DNA of 64,000 nucleotides from SSF26 sp037443945. Its GTDB lineage: Bacteria; Chloroflexota; Anaerolineae; J102. Below, one piece after another: positions 47,310-56,094 of the stretch (positions are counted from its first letter, which is position 1; each line of letters begins with the position of its first letter). The translations under genes and the position numbers were made by a program. The notes beneath the pieces are model-generated. The model was not told where the DNA came from and did no database searches. It worked only from the letters and a program-made list of their open reading frames with translations. Location: the NCBI GenBank assembly GCA_037443945.1, contig JBBINH010000007.1:34060-98059 (forward strand). The letters are read 5' to 3'.

Positions 47310-50300
47310 ATGCGTTTTGTCGCCGATCTTCACATCCATTCCCACTACTCCCGTGCGACCAGCAAAGACCTAACCCTGCCGGAGCTGGCCCGTTGGGCCC
47401 AACTCAAGGGGGTTCATGTGGTCGGTACCGGCGATATCACCCATCCCGGCTGGCTGGCGGAACTCAAAGAACAGCTCGAACCGGCCGAGCCGGGGCTGTA
47501 TCGGCTCAAACCGGATCTGGCACGGGCCGTAGCCGCGCAGGTGCCGGCGGCCTGCCGGGGCGAGGTGCGTTTTCTATTGGCCGGCGAGATCAGCACCATC
47601 TACAAAAAGGCCGGCAAGACCCGTAAAATCCACCATCTCGTCTTTGCCCCCGATCTGGTTACCGTCGAACGGCTCCAGGCCCGCCTGGAACGCATCGGCA
47701 ATATCCGCAGCGATGGCCGTCCCATCCTCGGCCTGCCCTCGCGCGATCTGTTGGCACTCCTGCTCGATCTGAGCCCGCGTTGTCATCTCATCCCGGCCCA
47801 CATCTGGACGCCCTGGTTCGCTTTGCTCGGTTCGATGTCGGGCTACGACAGCGTGGAGGCTTGCTTTGGCGACCTCACTCCGTACATCTTCGCCCTGGAG
47901 ACCGGCCTTAGCTCCGACCCGCCCATGAACTGGCGCGTGTCCGCCCTGGACCGCTATACCCTCGTTTCCAGTTCGGATGCCCACTCGCCCGCCAAACTGG
48001 GCCGGGAAGCCACTCTGTTTGCCGGCGAACTGAGTTACGATGCCCTCTTTGCTGCCCTACAGAGTGCCGATCCGGCTCGTTTCCTGGGGACGATCGAGTT
48101 TTTCCCCGAAGAAGGCAAATACCACTACGACGGCCATCGCCGATGCGGTATCCGTTGGAAGCCGGCCACGACGCTGGCCCATAACGGCCTGTGCAGCGTG
48201 TGTGGCAAACCGGTCACCGTGGGCGTTTATCACCGGGTTGAGTCCCTGGCCGACCGCCAGGAGGGCGAAGCCAAACCGCAGGCGCCGCCCTTCTACCGCC
48301 TGATCCCGTTACCCGAAGTTCTGGCCGAGCTGCACGGTGTCGGGAGCGGTAAGGTGTTGGCCCAGGCCTACGAGCACCTCCTGGCCGCCCTGGGCCCCGA
48401 ATTGACCATCCTGCTCGATCTGCCCTTGGACACCATCGCCACCGTCGGCGGCGCAAGACTGGCGGCCGGCATCGGTCGTATGCGGCGAGGCGAGGTCAGC
48501 GCCATCCCCGGTTATGACGGCGAATACGGGGTGATCCGGGTCTTCGCCGGGCTTGAGGCCGAGAGCGGTTCATGGCAGCCTGACCTGTTCGGTGAGATGG
48601 CCCCGCCATCCGCCGCGACGGCCCCGGCGATACCCCTCGCCGAGCCACGGCCCGTCTTGACAAGCCCGCCTCCTACGGCGCCGCCTGTCGCAACCTCCGC
48701 CGTCCCCTCCTCGTCGTCCTCGGACCTGCTGGCCGGGCTGAACGAGGTCCAACGCCAGGCCGTGCTGGGCACCGATCGGCCGCTTCTGATCGTCGCCGGC
48801 CCCGGTACGGGCAAGACGCACACCCTCACCATCCGCATCGCCTACTTGGTGCAGGCTCTGGGCGTGGCGCCCGAAACCGTCCTGGCCATTACCTTTACGA
48901 ACAAGGCGGCCGCCGAGATGGCCGCACGGCTCACGGCCCTGCTCGGCGCCGAAACGGTAGCCCGTCTGACGATCAAAACCTTTCATGCCTTTGGCGCCAT
49001 GGTGTTGCGTCAATGGGCCGGGCCGGCCGGTCTGGATCCCGATTTTATCATCCTGACCGATGCCGAGCGTCGGGCGTGGCTCCGGCGCAGCCAACCCGAA
49101 CTGAGCGAAGAGCAGGCGACGACGCTGCTGGCGCAGATCGGCCTGGCCAAGAACCGGCTTCTTGCCGCCGAGGCCGAACCTTCCTCGGAGCAGGCGGCCT
49201 GGGAGAACGACCCCGTTTTCTGGGCGGCCTACCGCAGCTATGAGGCCGAGCTGCGCCGGCATCAGGCCGTGGATTTCGACGATCTGGTTTTCCGGGTCGT
49301 GAACTTGCTGGAAACGCATTCACACGTGCTGGCCGCGCTCCACGCCCGCTACCGTTGGATCGTCGTGGACGAATACCAGGATATCAACCTGGCCCAATAT
49401 CGGCTGCTGCGCCTGCTGACGGCGAACGGCGCCAATGTGTGTGTCATCGGCGACCCCAACCAGGCCATCTACGGCTTTCGCGGGGCCGACTATCGCTACT
49501 TTCTGCGTTTTGGCGAGGATTATCCCGACGCACGCCAGCTCGTGCTTGCGCAGAACTATCGCTCCCCCCAATCCATCCTGGATGCGGCCACGCAGGTCAT
49601 CGCCCGCGAGGCGCCTCATCCGCCCCCGCGCCTGTGGTCGCCATGGGCCGAGCCCGTCAAGATCACCGTCCAGGCGGCGGCTACGGATAAAAGCGAAGCC
49701 GAATTCGTCATCCGCCAGATCGAGGCGCTGTTGGGAGGAAGCAGCTATTTTGCCCTTGATACGGGTCGCGCCACCGGTCATGAGATGACCATCCAGGGCT
49801 TTGCCGATTTTGCCGTCCTCTATCGTCTGCATGGGCAAAGCCAGGTGCTGGTCGATGCTTTCGATCGCGCGGGCTATCCCTACCAGGTCGTCGGTAAGAC
49901 GCCTCTCACCGCGTACCGGATCGTCCAGGAGGCGTTGGCCGTGCTCCGACACCTGGCACGGGCGCAGACGGATCCCGCGCAGGGCGAGCTGCCGCCCGTG
50001 TTCGCCTCTTTCCAAGGCCACGATGAGATGACCGTGGCCGAACGGATAACCCGGCTCATGGCAGCGTGGGAACGACGGTTGCAGGCAGCCGACCACGAAC
50101 GGTTGCAGCAGCTCTACCGTCGTAGTCTGGATTTCGGGTCTGATGTACGGGCCTTTCTCGAGGCTATGGCCTTGTCCACCGAAGCCGACGAATACGACCC
50201 GCGGGCCGACCGTATCACCTTGATGACCCTTCATGCCGCCAAGGGTTTGGAGTTCCCCGTTGTCTTCATCGTCGGTTGCGAAGAGGGGTTGTTGCCCTAC

Positions 50301-50552
50301 ACGCGAGCAGGCGAAGCCGCGGATATCGCCGAAGAACGGCGGCTGTTCTATGTGGGCATGACGCGCGCCCGCCGGCGGCTCATCCTCTCCTATGCCCGCC
50401 GCCGTTTTCTCTTCGGCCAAACCCATCACCATGCTCCCAGCCGTTTTCTCGATGATATCGCCCCGGCGCTCAAGGACCTGCAACGCGAAGAACGCCGCCC
50501 GCGTCTACCCGCCGCGGCGGCTTTTGACCAGTTGTCGTTGTTCGATGCGTAA
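47310..50552 (+). CDS. Endonuclease Q-like (PHP) domain fused to UvrD/PcrA-type helicase
   Basis: A 1080-residue fusion. Residues 1-400 match the TIGR00375/endonuclease Q family: PHP metal motif DLHIHSHYS (6-14), later AHIWTPWFALLGSMSGYDS and SSSDAHSP, then a zinc-finger-like part (RRCGIRWKP...CSVCGKPVTVG) and an HhH-like region LPLDTIATVGG. Endonuclease Q cuts DNA 5' to uracil, hypoxanthine or abasic sites. A short Pro/Ala linker (about 435-475) leads to a complete superfamily 1 helicase: GLNEVQRQAV Q-motif, Walker A GPGTGKT (497-503), VDEYQDIN, GDPNQAIYGFRGA and LMTLHAAKGLEFPVV. One protein could therefore nick at a deaminated base and unwind from the nick. It starts eight bases after the response regulator gene. 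Confidence 0.9.
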   Translation: MRFVADLHIHSHYSRATSKDLTLPELARWAQLKGVHVVGTGDITHPGWLAELKEQLEPAEPGLYRLKPDLARAVAAQVPAACRGEVRFLLAGEISTIYKKAGKTRKIHHLVFAPDLVTVERLQARLERIGNIRSDGRPILGLPSRDLLALLLDLSPRCHLIPAHIWTPWFALLGSMSGYDSVEACFGDLTPYIFALETGLSSDPPMNWRVSALDRYTLVSSSDAHSPAKLGREATLFAGELSYDALFAALQSADPARFLGTIEFFPEEGKYHYDGHRRCGIRWKPATTLAHNGLCSVCGKPVTVGVYHRVESLADRQEGEAKPQAPPFYRLIPLPEVLAELHGVGSGKVLAQAYEHLLAALGPELTILLDLPLDTIATVGGARLAAGIGRMRRGEVSAIPGYDGEYGVIRVFAGLEAESGSWQPDLFGEMAPPSAATAPAIPLAEPRPVLTSPPPTAPPVATSAVPSSSSSDLLAGLNEVQRQAVLGTDRPLLIVAGPGTGKTHTLTIRIAYLVQALGVAPETVLAITFTNKAAAEMAARLTALLGAETVARLTIKTFHAFGAMVLRQWAGPAGLDPDFIILTDAERRAWLRRSQPELSEEQATTLLAQIGLAKNRLLAAEAEPSSEQAAWENDPVFWAAYRSYEAELRRHQAVDFDDLVFRVVNLLETHSHVLAALHARYRWIVVDEYQDINLAQYRLLRLLTANGANVCVIGDPNQAIYGFRGADYRYFLRFGEDYPDARQLVLAQNYRSPQSILDAATQVIAREAPHPPPRLWSPWAEPVKITVQAAATDKSEAEFVIRQIEALLGGSSYFALDTGRATGHEMTIQGFADFAVLYRLHGQSQVLVDAFDRAGYPYQVVGKTPLTAYRIVQEALAVLRHLARAQTDPAQGELPPVFASFQGHDEMTVAERITRLMAAWERRLQAADHERLQQLYRRSLDFGSDVRAFLEAMALSTEADEYDPRADRITLMTLHAAKGLEFPVVFIVGCEEGLLPYTRAGEAADIAEERRLFYVGMTRARRRLILSYARRRFLFGQTHHHAPSRFLDDIAPALKDLQREERRPRLPAAAAFDQLSLFDA

Positions 50553-50590
50553 GCCGCAGTTTCGTTCTTATCCGGGACGCGTTTGGGGGG

Positions 50591-52204
50591 TCAGTGGTCT
50601 GGCTGGCGATAGACCTCCCCTGACCACTCATAGGGTGTGCGATCCGCCATGCGAAAGACCACCCTATGAGGAAGCGAGGGGGATAACGATTCCCACCCGC
50701 CCCACAGGGCAATGGGCAAACCGTCCAGTCCGATAGGCGTCGGTATCCCCAGGATGGCAGCGCCGCCGGCGCCGTAGGTGGTAAAGACCCACTGCGTTTT
50801 GTACTCCTGCGGCCAGGTCGATGCCGTCGGGTTGACCCATTGGGTTTGCAGGGCTTCCTGCCCGGTCTCGTCGGTGAGAATGACGAGAGGTTCCAAAGCA
50901 ATATCCCCCTCTCGATCGGCTTCGGCCACAGGCCGGCCGATCACGGCCAGGGCGTCGCCCACCTCCGGCGGGGTTGCCTCCGTGGGCCAGGCTCCGCGCA
51001 GGGTCACGAGGTAGCGATAGGGGCGACCGTCCCGATCCCGGCGATCCATGGCCAGGTGCACGCCCTCGCTGTTAGTCTGAAGGGAGGTCACAACCCCATA
51101 CACGAAGACGACGTAGCGGTCGGGTAACGGACGGCCCACCATGACCGTATCGGCCTCTTGGGGGCTGCCAAAAGGTTCGTCCATGGCCGCCGGCGCCTCG
51201 GGACGGACGGCAATGACGGCGACCCAAACCGGGTCGGCCGCAAGCAGGGCAAGGGGCGGCGTCGATAGCGGTGAGCTGGGCGAGGGTTCGAGGCGACCGA
51301 GACCGAACAGGAGGTCCGGTGTTGGCGTGGCGGGGATAGGACGGTTCCAGCGGACCTGATACAGGAAGAGCCCCAGCAGGAGCAGAACCAAGAGCGCCGA
51401 CAGAACCAGCTTGCGACGACGGTTGGTCCGTTTCTTGCCCTGATAAAACTGGATCAAAACCAGGGTCACGTTGTCGGGAGCCCCGCGTTCGAGGGCCCGT
51501 TCGAGCATTTGCGTGGCGGCCTGATCGAGGGGATAGGTGGCCAGAAAAGCGGCCATCTCCTCGATGCTCAGCAGATTGCTGAGCCCATCGCTGCAAAGCA
51601 GAAGTTTGTCGCCGGGTTGCGTGGTGAGATGGAAGAGGTCGGGTTCGGCGTTGCGTTGCGGACCCAGGGAGTGGGTGATGATGTTGCGATAGGGATGATG
51701 GGCGGCCTCGGCCGGGCTGAGCAAACCGGCCGCCACCTGTTCGGCCACCCAGGAGTGGTCCCGTGTCACCTGAGTCAGGTGTTTTCCGCGGAAGAAGTAG
51801 GCCCGGCTGTCGCCTACATTGGCGATCAGCAGGTCCTCACCCAGCCACAATGCCGCCAGAAGTGTGGTTCCCATGTCGGTCTGTCCGCTGTGGGCTGCGG
51901 CCTGCTGACAGACGGTCTCATGGGCGGCGGCGATGGCGGCCGTCAGGGCGGCGGCCGGCGGTTTTTGGCGCTCGGCATAGTAGGCGCTAAACAGGGTCGC
52001 AATGGCCAGATGGCTGGCGATTTCACCGGCCGCATGTCCACCCATGCCGTCGGCCACGGCAAAAAGGTGGCCTCGCTCCTCCAGCAGGTCATCGTCTAAA
52101 TGGAGGGTTTGGCGCCAGTCGAGCACCGTGCCGACGGCATCTTCGTTGCGCTCGCGGACGTTGCCTCGATCGGTGCGAACCTGGACTTCGTACAGGACGG
52201 TCAT
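50591..52204 (-). CDS. PP2C-family Ser/Thr phosphatase with membrane helix and extracellular domain
   Basis: A 537-residue protein. Residues 1-240 are a complete PP2C phosphatase: TDRGNVRERNEDA, FAVADGMGGHAAGE, GTTLLAALW, IANVGDSRAYF, LLCSDGLSNLL and GAPDNVTLVLIQF. A basic stretch (KKRTNRRRK) precedes one helix (LVLSALLVLLLLGLFLYQV), and about 260 residues lie outside, including OB-like strands (RYVVFVYGVVTSLQ, GDALAVIGRPVAE). It opposes Ser/Thr kinases of the Hanks type, none of which is in the window. TACAAT ends six bases before the ATG. The gene converges on the endonuclease Q-helicase gene. Confidence 0.9.
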   Translation of the reverse strand: MTVLYEVQVRTDRGNVRERNEDAVGTVLDWRQTLHLDDDLLEERGHLFAVADGMGGHAAGEIASHLAIATLFSAYYAERQKPPAAALTAAIAAAHETVCQQAAAHSGQTDMGTTLLAALWLGEDLLIANVGDSRAYFFRGKHLTQVTRDHSWVAEQVAAGLLSPAEAAHHPYRNIITHSLGPQRNAEPDLFHLTTQPGDKLLLCSDGLSNLLSIEEMAAFLATYPLDQAATQMLERALERGAPDNVTLVLIQFYQGKKRTNRRRKLVLSALLVLLLLGLFLYQVRWNRPIPATPTPDLLFGLGRLEPSPSSPLSTPPLALLAADPVWVAVIAVRPEAPAAMDEPFGSPQEADTVMVGRPLPDRYVVFVYGVVTSLQTNSEGVHLAMDRRDRDGRPYRYLVTLRGAWPTEATPPEVGDALAVIGRPVAEADREGDIALEPLVILTDETGQEALQTQWVNPTASTWPQEYKTQWVFTTYGAGGAAILGIPTPIGLDGLPIALWGGWESLSPSLPHRVVFRMADRTPYEWSGEVYRQPDH

Positions 52205-52210
52205 GGTCCG

Positions 52211-52216
52211 ATTGTA
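52211..52216 (-). promoter_or_regulatory. Extended -10 box, predicted leaderless promoter of the PP2C gene
   Basis: On the minus strand TGC-TACAAT is followed by CGGACC and the ATG. The TGN extension can replace the missing -35. The start site would be the start codon. Confidence 0.55.
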
Positions 52217-52278
52217 GCATTCCCTCGGCCCGGGGACGAAGACCGTGAGCCGTGCGGGCGTCCTCTTGTCGGTCGCCT

Positions 52279-52379
52279 GATTCGGTTCTATCTTTTGTTG
52301 GTGAGAACGTTAGAACGTTAGAACGTTTGAACGTTATGCCTGCCTGCCCCTCTTGCGCCAACACACTCCGGAACCGTCT
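52279..52379. mobile_element. Small mobile repeat (MITE-like), copy 2, with four 8-bp units
   Basis: The core 52282-52376 equals copy 1 (38251-38337) base for base, apart from one additional tagaacgt unit. CGGTCGCCT flanks it as a 9-bp direct repeat (52270-52278 and 52380-52388). The outermost three bases on each side differ between copies (GAT/TCT here, GAC/GTC in copy 1). It lies between the divergent promoters of the PP2C phosphatase and the threonine dehydrogenase genes, so it could affect either. The rest of the 52205-52519 spacer holds only the promoter signals listed. Confidence 0.78.
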
Positions 52380-52418
52380 CGGTCGCCTCTGGGTGCGGCG
52401 TGCGCGCGGTCATCGTGG

Positions 52419-52424
52419 TATACT
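52419..52424 (+). promoter_or_regulatory. Extended -10 box of the threonine dehydrogenase gene
   Basis: TGG-TATACT, an extended -10, about 95 bases before the ATG. No convincing -35. The mobile repeat ends 40 bases upstream. Confidence 0.45.
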
Positions 52425-52519
52425 GAACGGCGTTCGCTGCTATCCCGGCCGTTTGCCGGTGGGGCAGTCGTCCGTTTCGTCGTATCGGTGTTGCTCATGA
52501 TGACGTGAGGAAGGGCGCT

Positions 52520-53587
52520 ATGAGTCCGGTGCCGGAAACCATGCGGGCCATCATCAAACCCGATCGTTCGCCGGGCCTGAAGATGGTCGAATTGCCCGTC
52601 CCCCGACCGGGACCGCGCGAAGCATTGATCAAGGTGGCTGCTACGTCGATCTGCGGAACCGATCTGCACATCTTCAAATGGGATCCCTGGGCCCAAAGCC
52701 GCATTCGGCCGCCCGTTATCGTCGGGCACGAGTTCTGCGGCCATGTGGTCGAGGTGGGCGAAGTGGTCGCTGAAGTCCGGGTTGGGGATTTCGTCTCGGC
52801 CGAAAGCCACATCATCTGCCATACCTGTGCGCCCTGTCGGACCGGCCGCGGCCATCTTTGCCAGAACACCCAGATCATCGGTGTCGATCGCGACGGTTGC
52901 TGGGCCGATTACATTGTCATGCCGGCCGAAAACCTGTGGCGCAATCCGCCCGATATGTCTCTGGAGGTGGCCAGCCTGCAGGAAAACTTCGGCAATGCCG
53001 TCCACACGGCCTTTGCCACCGATATCACCGCCCGTCGGGTGCTCGTCACCGGCTGCGGTCCTGTGGGCCTGATGGCGATCCTGGTGGCGCGTGCGGCCGG
53101 TGCCCGCGCCATCTATGCTACCGATATCTCCAACTATCGTTTGCAACTGGCCCGCACGATGGGTGCCGATCTGGCCCTCAACGTCTCGGAGGTGGATGCC
53201 TATCGGATGATCATGGCGGCCACCGACGGCGAGGGCGTGGATGTTCTCATGGAGATGTCGGGAGCGCCCCAGGCCGTGGATTTGGGCTTTCGGTTGTTGC
53301 GTTTCGGCGGCGAGGCCGCCATGCTCGGATTGGCCCCGGCGGCCATTCCCTTCGACCTGAACAACCACGTCGTGCTCAAAGGCGCCACGGTGTACGGCAT
53401 CGTCGGCCGCGAGCTATGGGCCACCTGGTATCGCATGCGCGGCCTTCTGGCAGGGGGCACCATCGATCTCCGTCGTGTCATCACTCATCGCTTTGCCCTG
53501 GACGACTACGAAAAAGCCCTTCGGGTCATGCAAAGCGGTCAGAGCGGCAAGGTGGTGATGTTCCCCGACGGCGTACCGGCAGGATGA
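52520..53587 (+). CDS. tdh: L-threonine 3-dehydrogenase (zinc medium-chain dehydrogenase)
   Basis: A 355-residue MDR enzyme. Catalytic zinc ligands are C45 in SICGTD and H70-E71 in VGHEFCG; the structural zinc is held by C100, C103, C106 and C114. The Rossmann loop is VTGCGPVGLMA. Segments HIFKWDPWAQ, QENFGNAVHTAF and MEMSGAPQAVD match Tdh closely. It oxidises L-threonine to 2-amino-3-ketobutyrate. The usual partner, Kbl (2-amino-3-ketobutyrate CoA ligase), is not in the window. Start: ATG 52520 has AGGAAGGG about five bases upstream; a GTG at 52505 overlaps that ribosome site and is rejected. Other MDR substrates such as sorbitol remain possible. Confidence 0.87.
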   Translation: MSPVPETMRAIIKPDRSPGLKMVELPVPRPGPREALIKVAATSICGTDLHIFKWDPWAQSRIRPPVIVGHEFCGHVVEVGEVVAEVRVGDFVSAESHIICHTCAPCRTGRGHLCQNTQIIGVDRDGCWADYIVMPAENLWRNPPDMSLEVASLQENFGNAVHTAFATDITARRVLVTGCGPVGLMAILVARAAGARAIYATDISNYRLQLARTMGADLALNVSEVDAYRMIMAATDGEGVDVLMEMSGAPQAVDLGFRLLRFGGEAAMLGLAPAAIPFDLNNHVVLKGATVYGIVGRELWATWYRMRGLLAGGTIDLRRVITHRFALDDYEKALRVMQSGQSGKVVMFPDGVPAG

Positions 53588-53705
53588 AGGTCTTACCGGC
53601 CTCGCCCTGCCCGAGCTCCGGAACCAGGGGCCTCTAAGTGCGTAAAGAGGGCAGAAGCGCATCGATTCCGGCGGGAGGGATTCCCTTCGTCCCACCGTCC
53701 TGGAG

Positions 53706-53711
53706 TATAAT
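53706..53711 (+). promoter_or_regulatory. -10 box of the DUF4013-like gene
   Basis: A perfect TATAAT, 48 bases before the ATG. TTCCCT at 53681-53686 is 19 bases away and may be a poor -35. Confidence 0.45.
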
Positions 53712-53759
53712 CGGCCTGTTTCTCTCCTGTTTCTCTTCTTGCGATTGGAGGTCTTTTCC

Positions 53760-54536
53760 ATGGATGTCGGCAAATCCTTGAGTTTTGTCTTTGAAGACAA
53801 GCGCTGGCTCGAGAAAACCCTTATCGGCGGTCTGATCCTGCTGGGAACCCTGGCCCTGAGTTGGACCATCATCGGCCTTTTCGTCGGTATCGGTCTGCTC
53901 TACGGCTATATGGTCGAGGTTGTGCGCAACGTGCGCCGTCGTCAGCCTTATCCCCTGCCGGAATGGGACCAATGGGGCGATAAAATCGTACTCGGCCTCA
54001 AATATCTGGTGGTCTCTTTTATCTGGAGCCTGCCTCTGCTGCTTGTCATGATTCCGCTCTTCATCCTCGCCATCTTCGTCGGGGAGTCCGGTTCCGATAC
54101 GACAGCCGGTATCTTCGCCATCCTGCTGGTCTGCGCGACCTGTGTGGTCCTGCTTTACAGCCTCTTTTTGTTGCTGGTCAGCCCCGGCATTACCATCCGT
54201 TTTGCCGAACGGGGGAACATCGCCGACGGCCTGGCCGTGTCCTCGATTTTGAACTTTACCCGTGAGCATCTGGGCGATGTCATTCTGGCCGCCATTGTCA
54301 TCCTGGCCGTTCAGTTGCTCGCCGGCATCGTCGGCGTGGTTCTCTGCGGCATCGGTCTGTTGTTCACCAACTTCTGGGCTACGGTGGTCACGGGCCATGT
54401 GTACGGACAGATCGGTCTGGACCGGGGAACCGGTTTGAGCTCCACCGCCGAAGCGCGCCATGACCTCAGCCCGGACGACATCATGCCGGGCGTGGGTGAA
54501 CTGCCGGCCGAAAGCGAACGCCCCGATACCGCCTGA
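53760..54536 (+). CDS. DUF4013-family integral membrane protein
   Basis: A 258-residue protein with five or six long hydrophobic helices. The N-terminus MDVGKSLSFVFEDKRWLEKTLIGGLILL and the later GYMVEVVRNVRRRQPYPLPEWDQWGDKIVLGLKY are the recognisable DUF4013 signature. The C-terminal tail is hydrophilic and acidic. Function is unknown; members are common in archaea and Chloroflexota. GGAGGT precedes the ATG at 53760 by eight bases. It has its own promoter and is followed 72 bases later by a DUF1992 gene on the same strand. Confidence 0.82.
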   Translation: MDVGKSLSFVFEDKRWLEKTLIGGLILLGTLALSWTIIGLFVGIGLLYGYMVEVVRNVRRRQPYPLPEWDQWGDKIVLGLKYLVVSFIWSLPLLLVMIPLFILAIFVGESGSDTTAGIFAILLVCATCVVLLYSLFLLLVSPGITIRFAERGNIADGLAVSSILNFTREHLGDVILAAIVILAVQLLAGIVGVVLCGIGLLFTNFWATVVTGHVYGQIGLDRGTGLSSTAEARHDLSPDDIMPGVGELPAESERPDTA

Positions 54537-54608
54537 CATCGTTCTTGCGTTTTGGGTTCTCCTTCCTGTGGGCAGCGTCCCTCGGCGCAGGGACGCCTCT
54601 GTTGTCCT

Positions 54609-55109
54609 ATGAACGATTCCTCTTCCCAAGAGACCCCCTCCCGCAAGCCGCCCGAGCAAACCTGGGCCGGTTGGGTAGAAGAACGCATCCGCCAAGCCCA
54701 GGCCGATGGCTTGTTCGACCATCTTGCCGGCGCCGGTCGGCCCCTGGTGTGGGATACCAATCCCTTCACCCCGACCGACCAACGGCTGGCTTTTGACCTC
54801 ATCCAGAATGCCGGTTACACTCTACCTTGGATCGAAGAAGCGCAGGAAATCGATGCCCGCATCGCCCAGGCCCGTGCCCGACTACGACGGGATTACGCCT
54901 GGTATCGGCGGGCGATCGAGCGGGCCACGGCAGCCGAGGTGCCTGCCGTCGAGGCCGTCTGGCAGCGCCGGCGGCAGGCTTTTGCCGAAGAAGTGGCCGC
55001 CATCAATCGTGCCGTTGACCTTTACAACCTCAAAGCCCCGTCGGTCCAGGTGCACAAGTTGCGACTGATCCTGGTCGATGAATTCGCCCGCCTGACCGAA
55101 ACGGCCTGA
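54609..55109 (+). CDS. DUF1992 (DnaJ-homologue subfamily C member 28-like) protein
   Basis: A 166-residue soluble protein. It has the DUF1992 core: WVEERIRQAQADGLFDHLAGAGRPL, then DQRLAFDLIQNAGYTLPWIEEAQEIDARIAQARARL and a late AINRAVDLYNLKAPSVQVHKL. Proteins of this type are found in bacteria and in eukaryotic DNAJC28; the molecular function is not established. It has no J domain. The start is ATG 54609, where the hydrophilic N-terminus begins; an in-frame start further up is less likely. The membrane-dipeptidase gene begins one base after its stop. Confidence 0.87.
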   Translation: MNDSSSQETPSRKPPEQTWAGWVEERIRQAQADGLFDHLAGAGRPLVWDTNPFTPTDQRLAFDLIQNAGYTLPWIEEAQEIDARIAQARARLRRDYAWYRRAIERATAAEVPAVEAVWQRRRQAFAEEVAAINRAVDLYNLKAPSVQVHKLRLILVDEFARLTETA

Positions 55110-55110
55110 T

Positions 55111-56082
55111 ATGCCTCCTTTGCATCGCCGTGCCTTTGTCTTCGATGCTCACTGCGATACCCTGGCCTGGACCTTACCCGGTCGACAGCAGCGGGACCTG
55201 CGTCTTTGGGGCCAGGTGGGTCATTTGGACCTGCCCCGGATGGCGGCAGGGGGCATCAACTGTCAGGTCTTTGCCTGTTTTCCCGGCGAACACAACCTGA
55301 CGGCAGCGCCTACGGCCGCCGCCCTCCGCCGTTTGGAAGGCTTCTATCGCCTGTTGGAGCAGGCTCCCGACCGTCTGACCCTGGTGCGGACTGCCGCCGA
55401 TCTCATGGCGTTGACGAACGAAGGCCCCATCGGCGGCATCCTCGGTCTGGAAGGCGCCGAAGCCCTGGACGGTTCTCTCGCCTTGCTGTGGACCTTCTTT
55501 CGTCTCGGCGTGCGGGTCCTCGGCCTGGCCTGGAACGGCCGCAACGCCGCTTGCGATGGTGTTGCCGTCGGCGACGCCTACGGCCTGACTCCGTTCGGTC
55601 GTGATCTGGTGGCCGCCTGCCAGGAGCTGGGCATTGTCATCGACGTTTCGCATCTGAATGCCGCCGGTCTGGAGGACGTGCTGGCCCTGAGCACCCAACC
55701 GGTCATCGCCAGCCACTCGCTGGCCCGTCGTGTCTACGACCATCGGCGCAACCTTACGGACGAGCAGCTACGCGGGATTGCAGCCACCGGCGGTGTCATC
55801 GGCGCCACCTTCGTCGCCGAATTCCTGACCGCACCGGCCACCGAGGCCACCCTGGATCACCTTCTGGACCATATCGAGCACATGCTGGCCGTCGTCGGCC
55901 CTGCCCATGTGGGCCTGGGTTCCGATTTCGACGGCGCCGTGCTCTGCCGGGGCCTGGAAAGTGGCGAGAAATACCCCGCCATCACCGCGGCCATGCTGGC
56001 CCGCGGCTATCCCGAAGACGTCATTTGCGGCATCCTGGGCGAAAACTTTCGTCGGGTTTTCGGCCGGGTGTTGCCTGCTTGA
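55111..56082 (+). CDS. Membrane-dipeptidase-family (renal dipeptidase) zinc peptidase
   Basis: A 323-residue amidohydrolase-fold peptidase. The first metal ligands are in VFDAHCDTL (H14, D16); the bridging Glu is in GGILGLEGAEAL; the later His residues are in VIDVSHLN and VIASHSLARR; and VGLGSDFDG supplies the last Asp. It hydrolyses dipeptides, including those with a D-residue, and may recycle peptidoglycan peptides. No signal peptide is seen, so it is probably cytosolic. Tightly linked to the DUF1992 gene and followed 12 bases later by a cysteine desulfurase gene. Confidence 0.92.
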   Translation: MPPLHRRAFVFDAHCDTLAWTLPGRQQRDLRLWGQVGHLDLPRMAAGGINCQVFACFPGEHNLTAAPTAAALRRLEGFYRLLEQAPDRLTLVRTAADLMALTNEGPIGGILGLEGAEALDGSLALLWTFFRLGVRVLGLAWNGRNAACDGVAVGDAYGLTPFGRDLVAACQELGIVIDVSHLNAAGLEDVLALSTQPVIASHSLARRVYDHRRNLTDEQLRGIAATGGVIGATFVAEFLTAPATEATLDHLLDHIEHMLAVVGPAHVGLGSDFDGAVLCRGLESGEKYPAITAAMLARGYPEDVICGILGENFRRVFGRVLPA

Positions 56083-56094
56083 GCGGTTCTTTTT

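Noticed and set aside
52334..53368. A 344-codon antisense frame over tdh that runs into the mobile repeat
   Set aside because: tdh on the plus strand is unmistakable. The shared tail GSGVCWRKRGRQA in this frame and near 38295 is only the repeat itself translated, not a transposase remnant.
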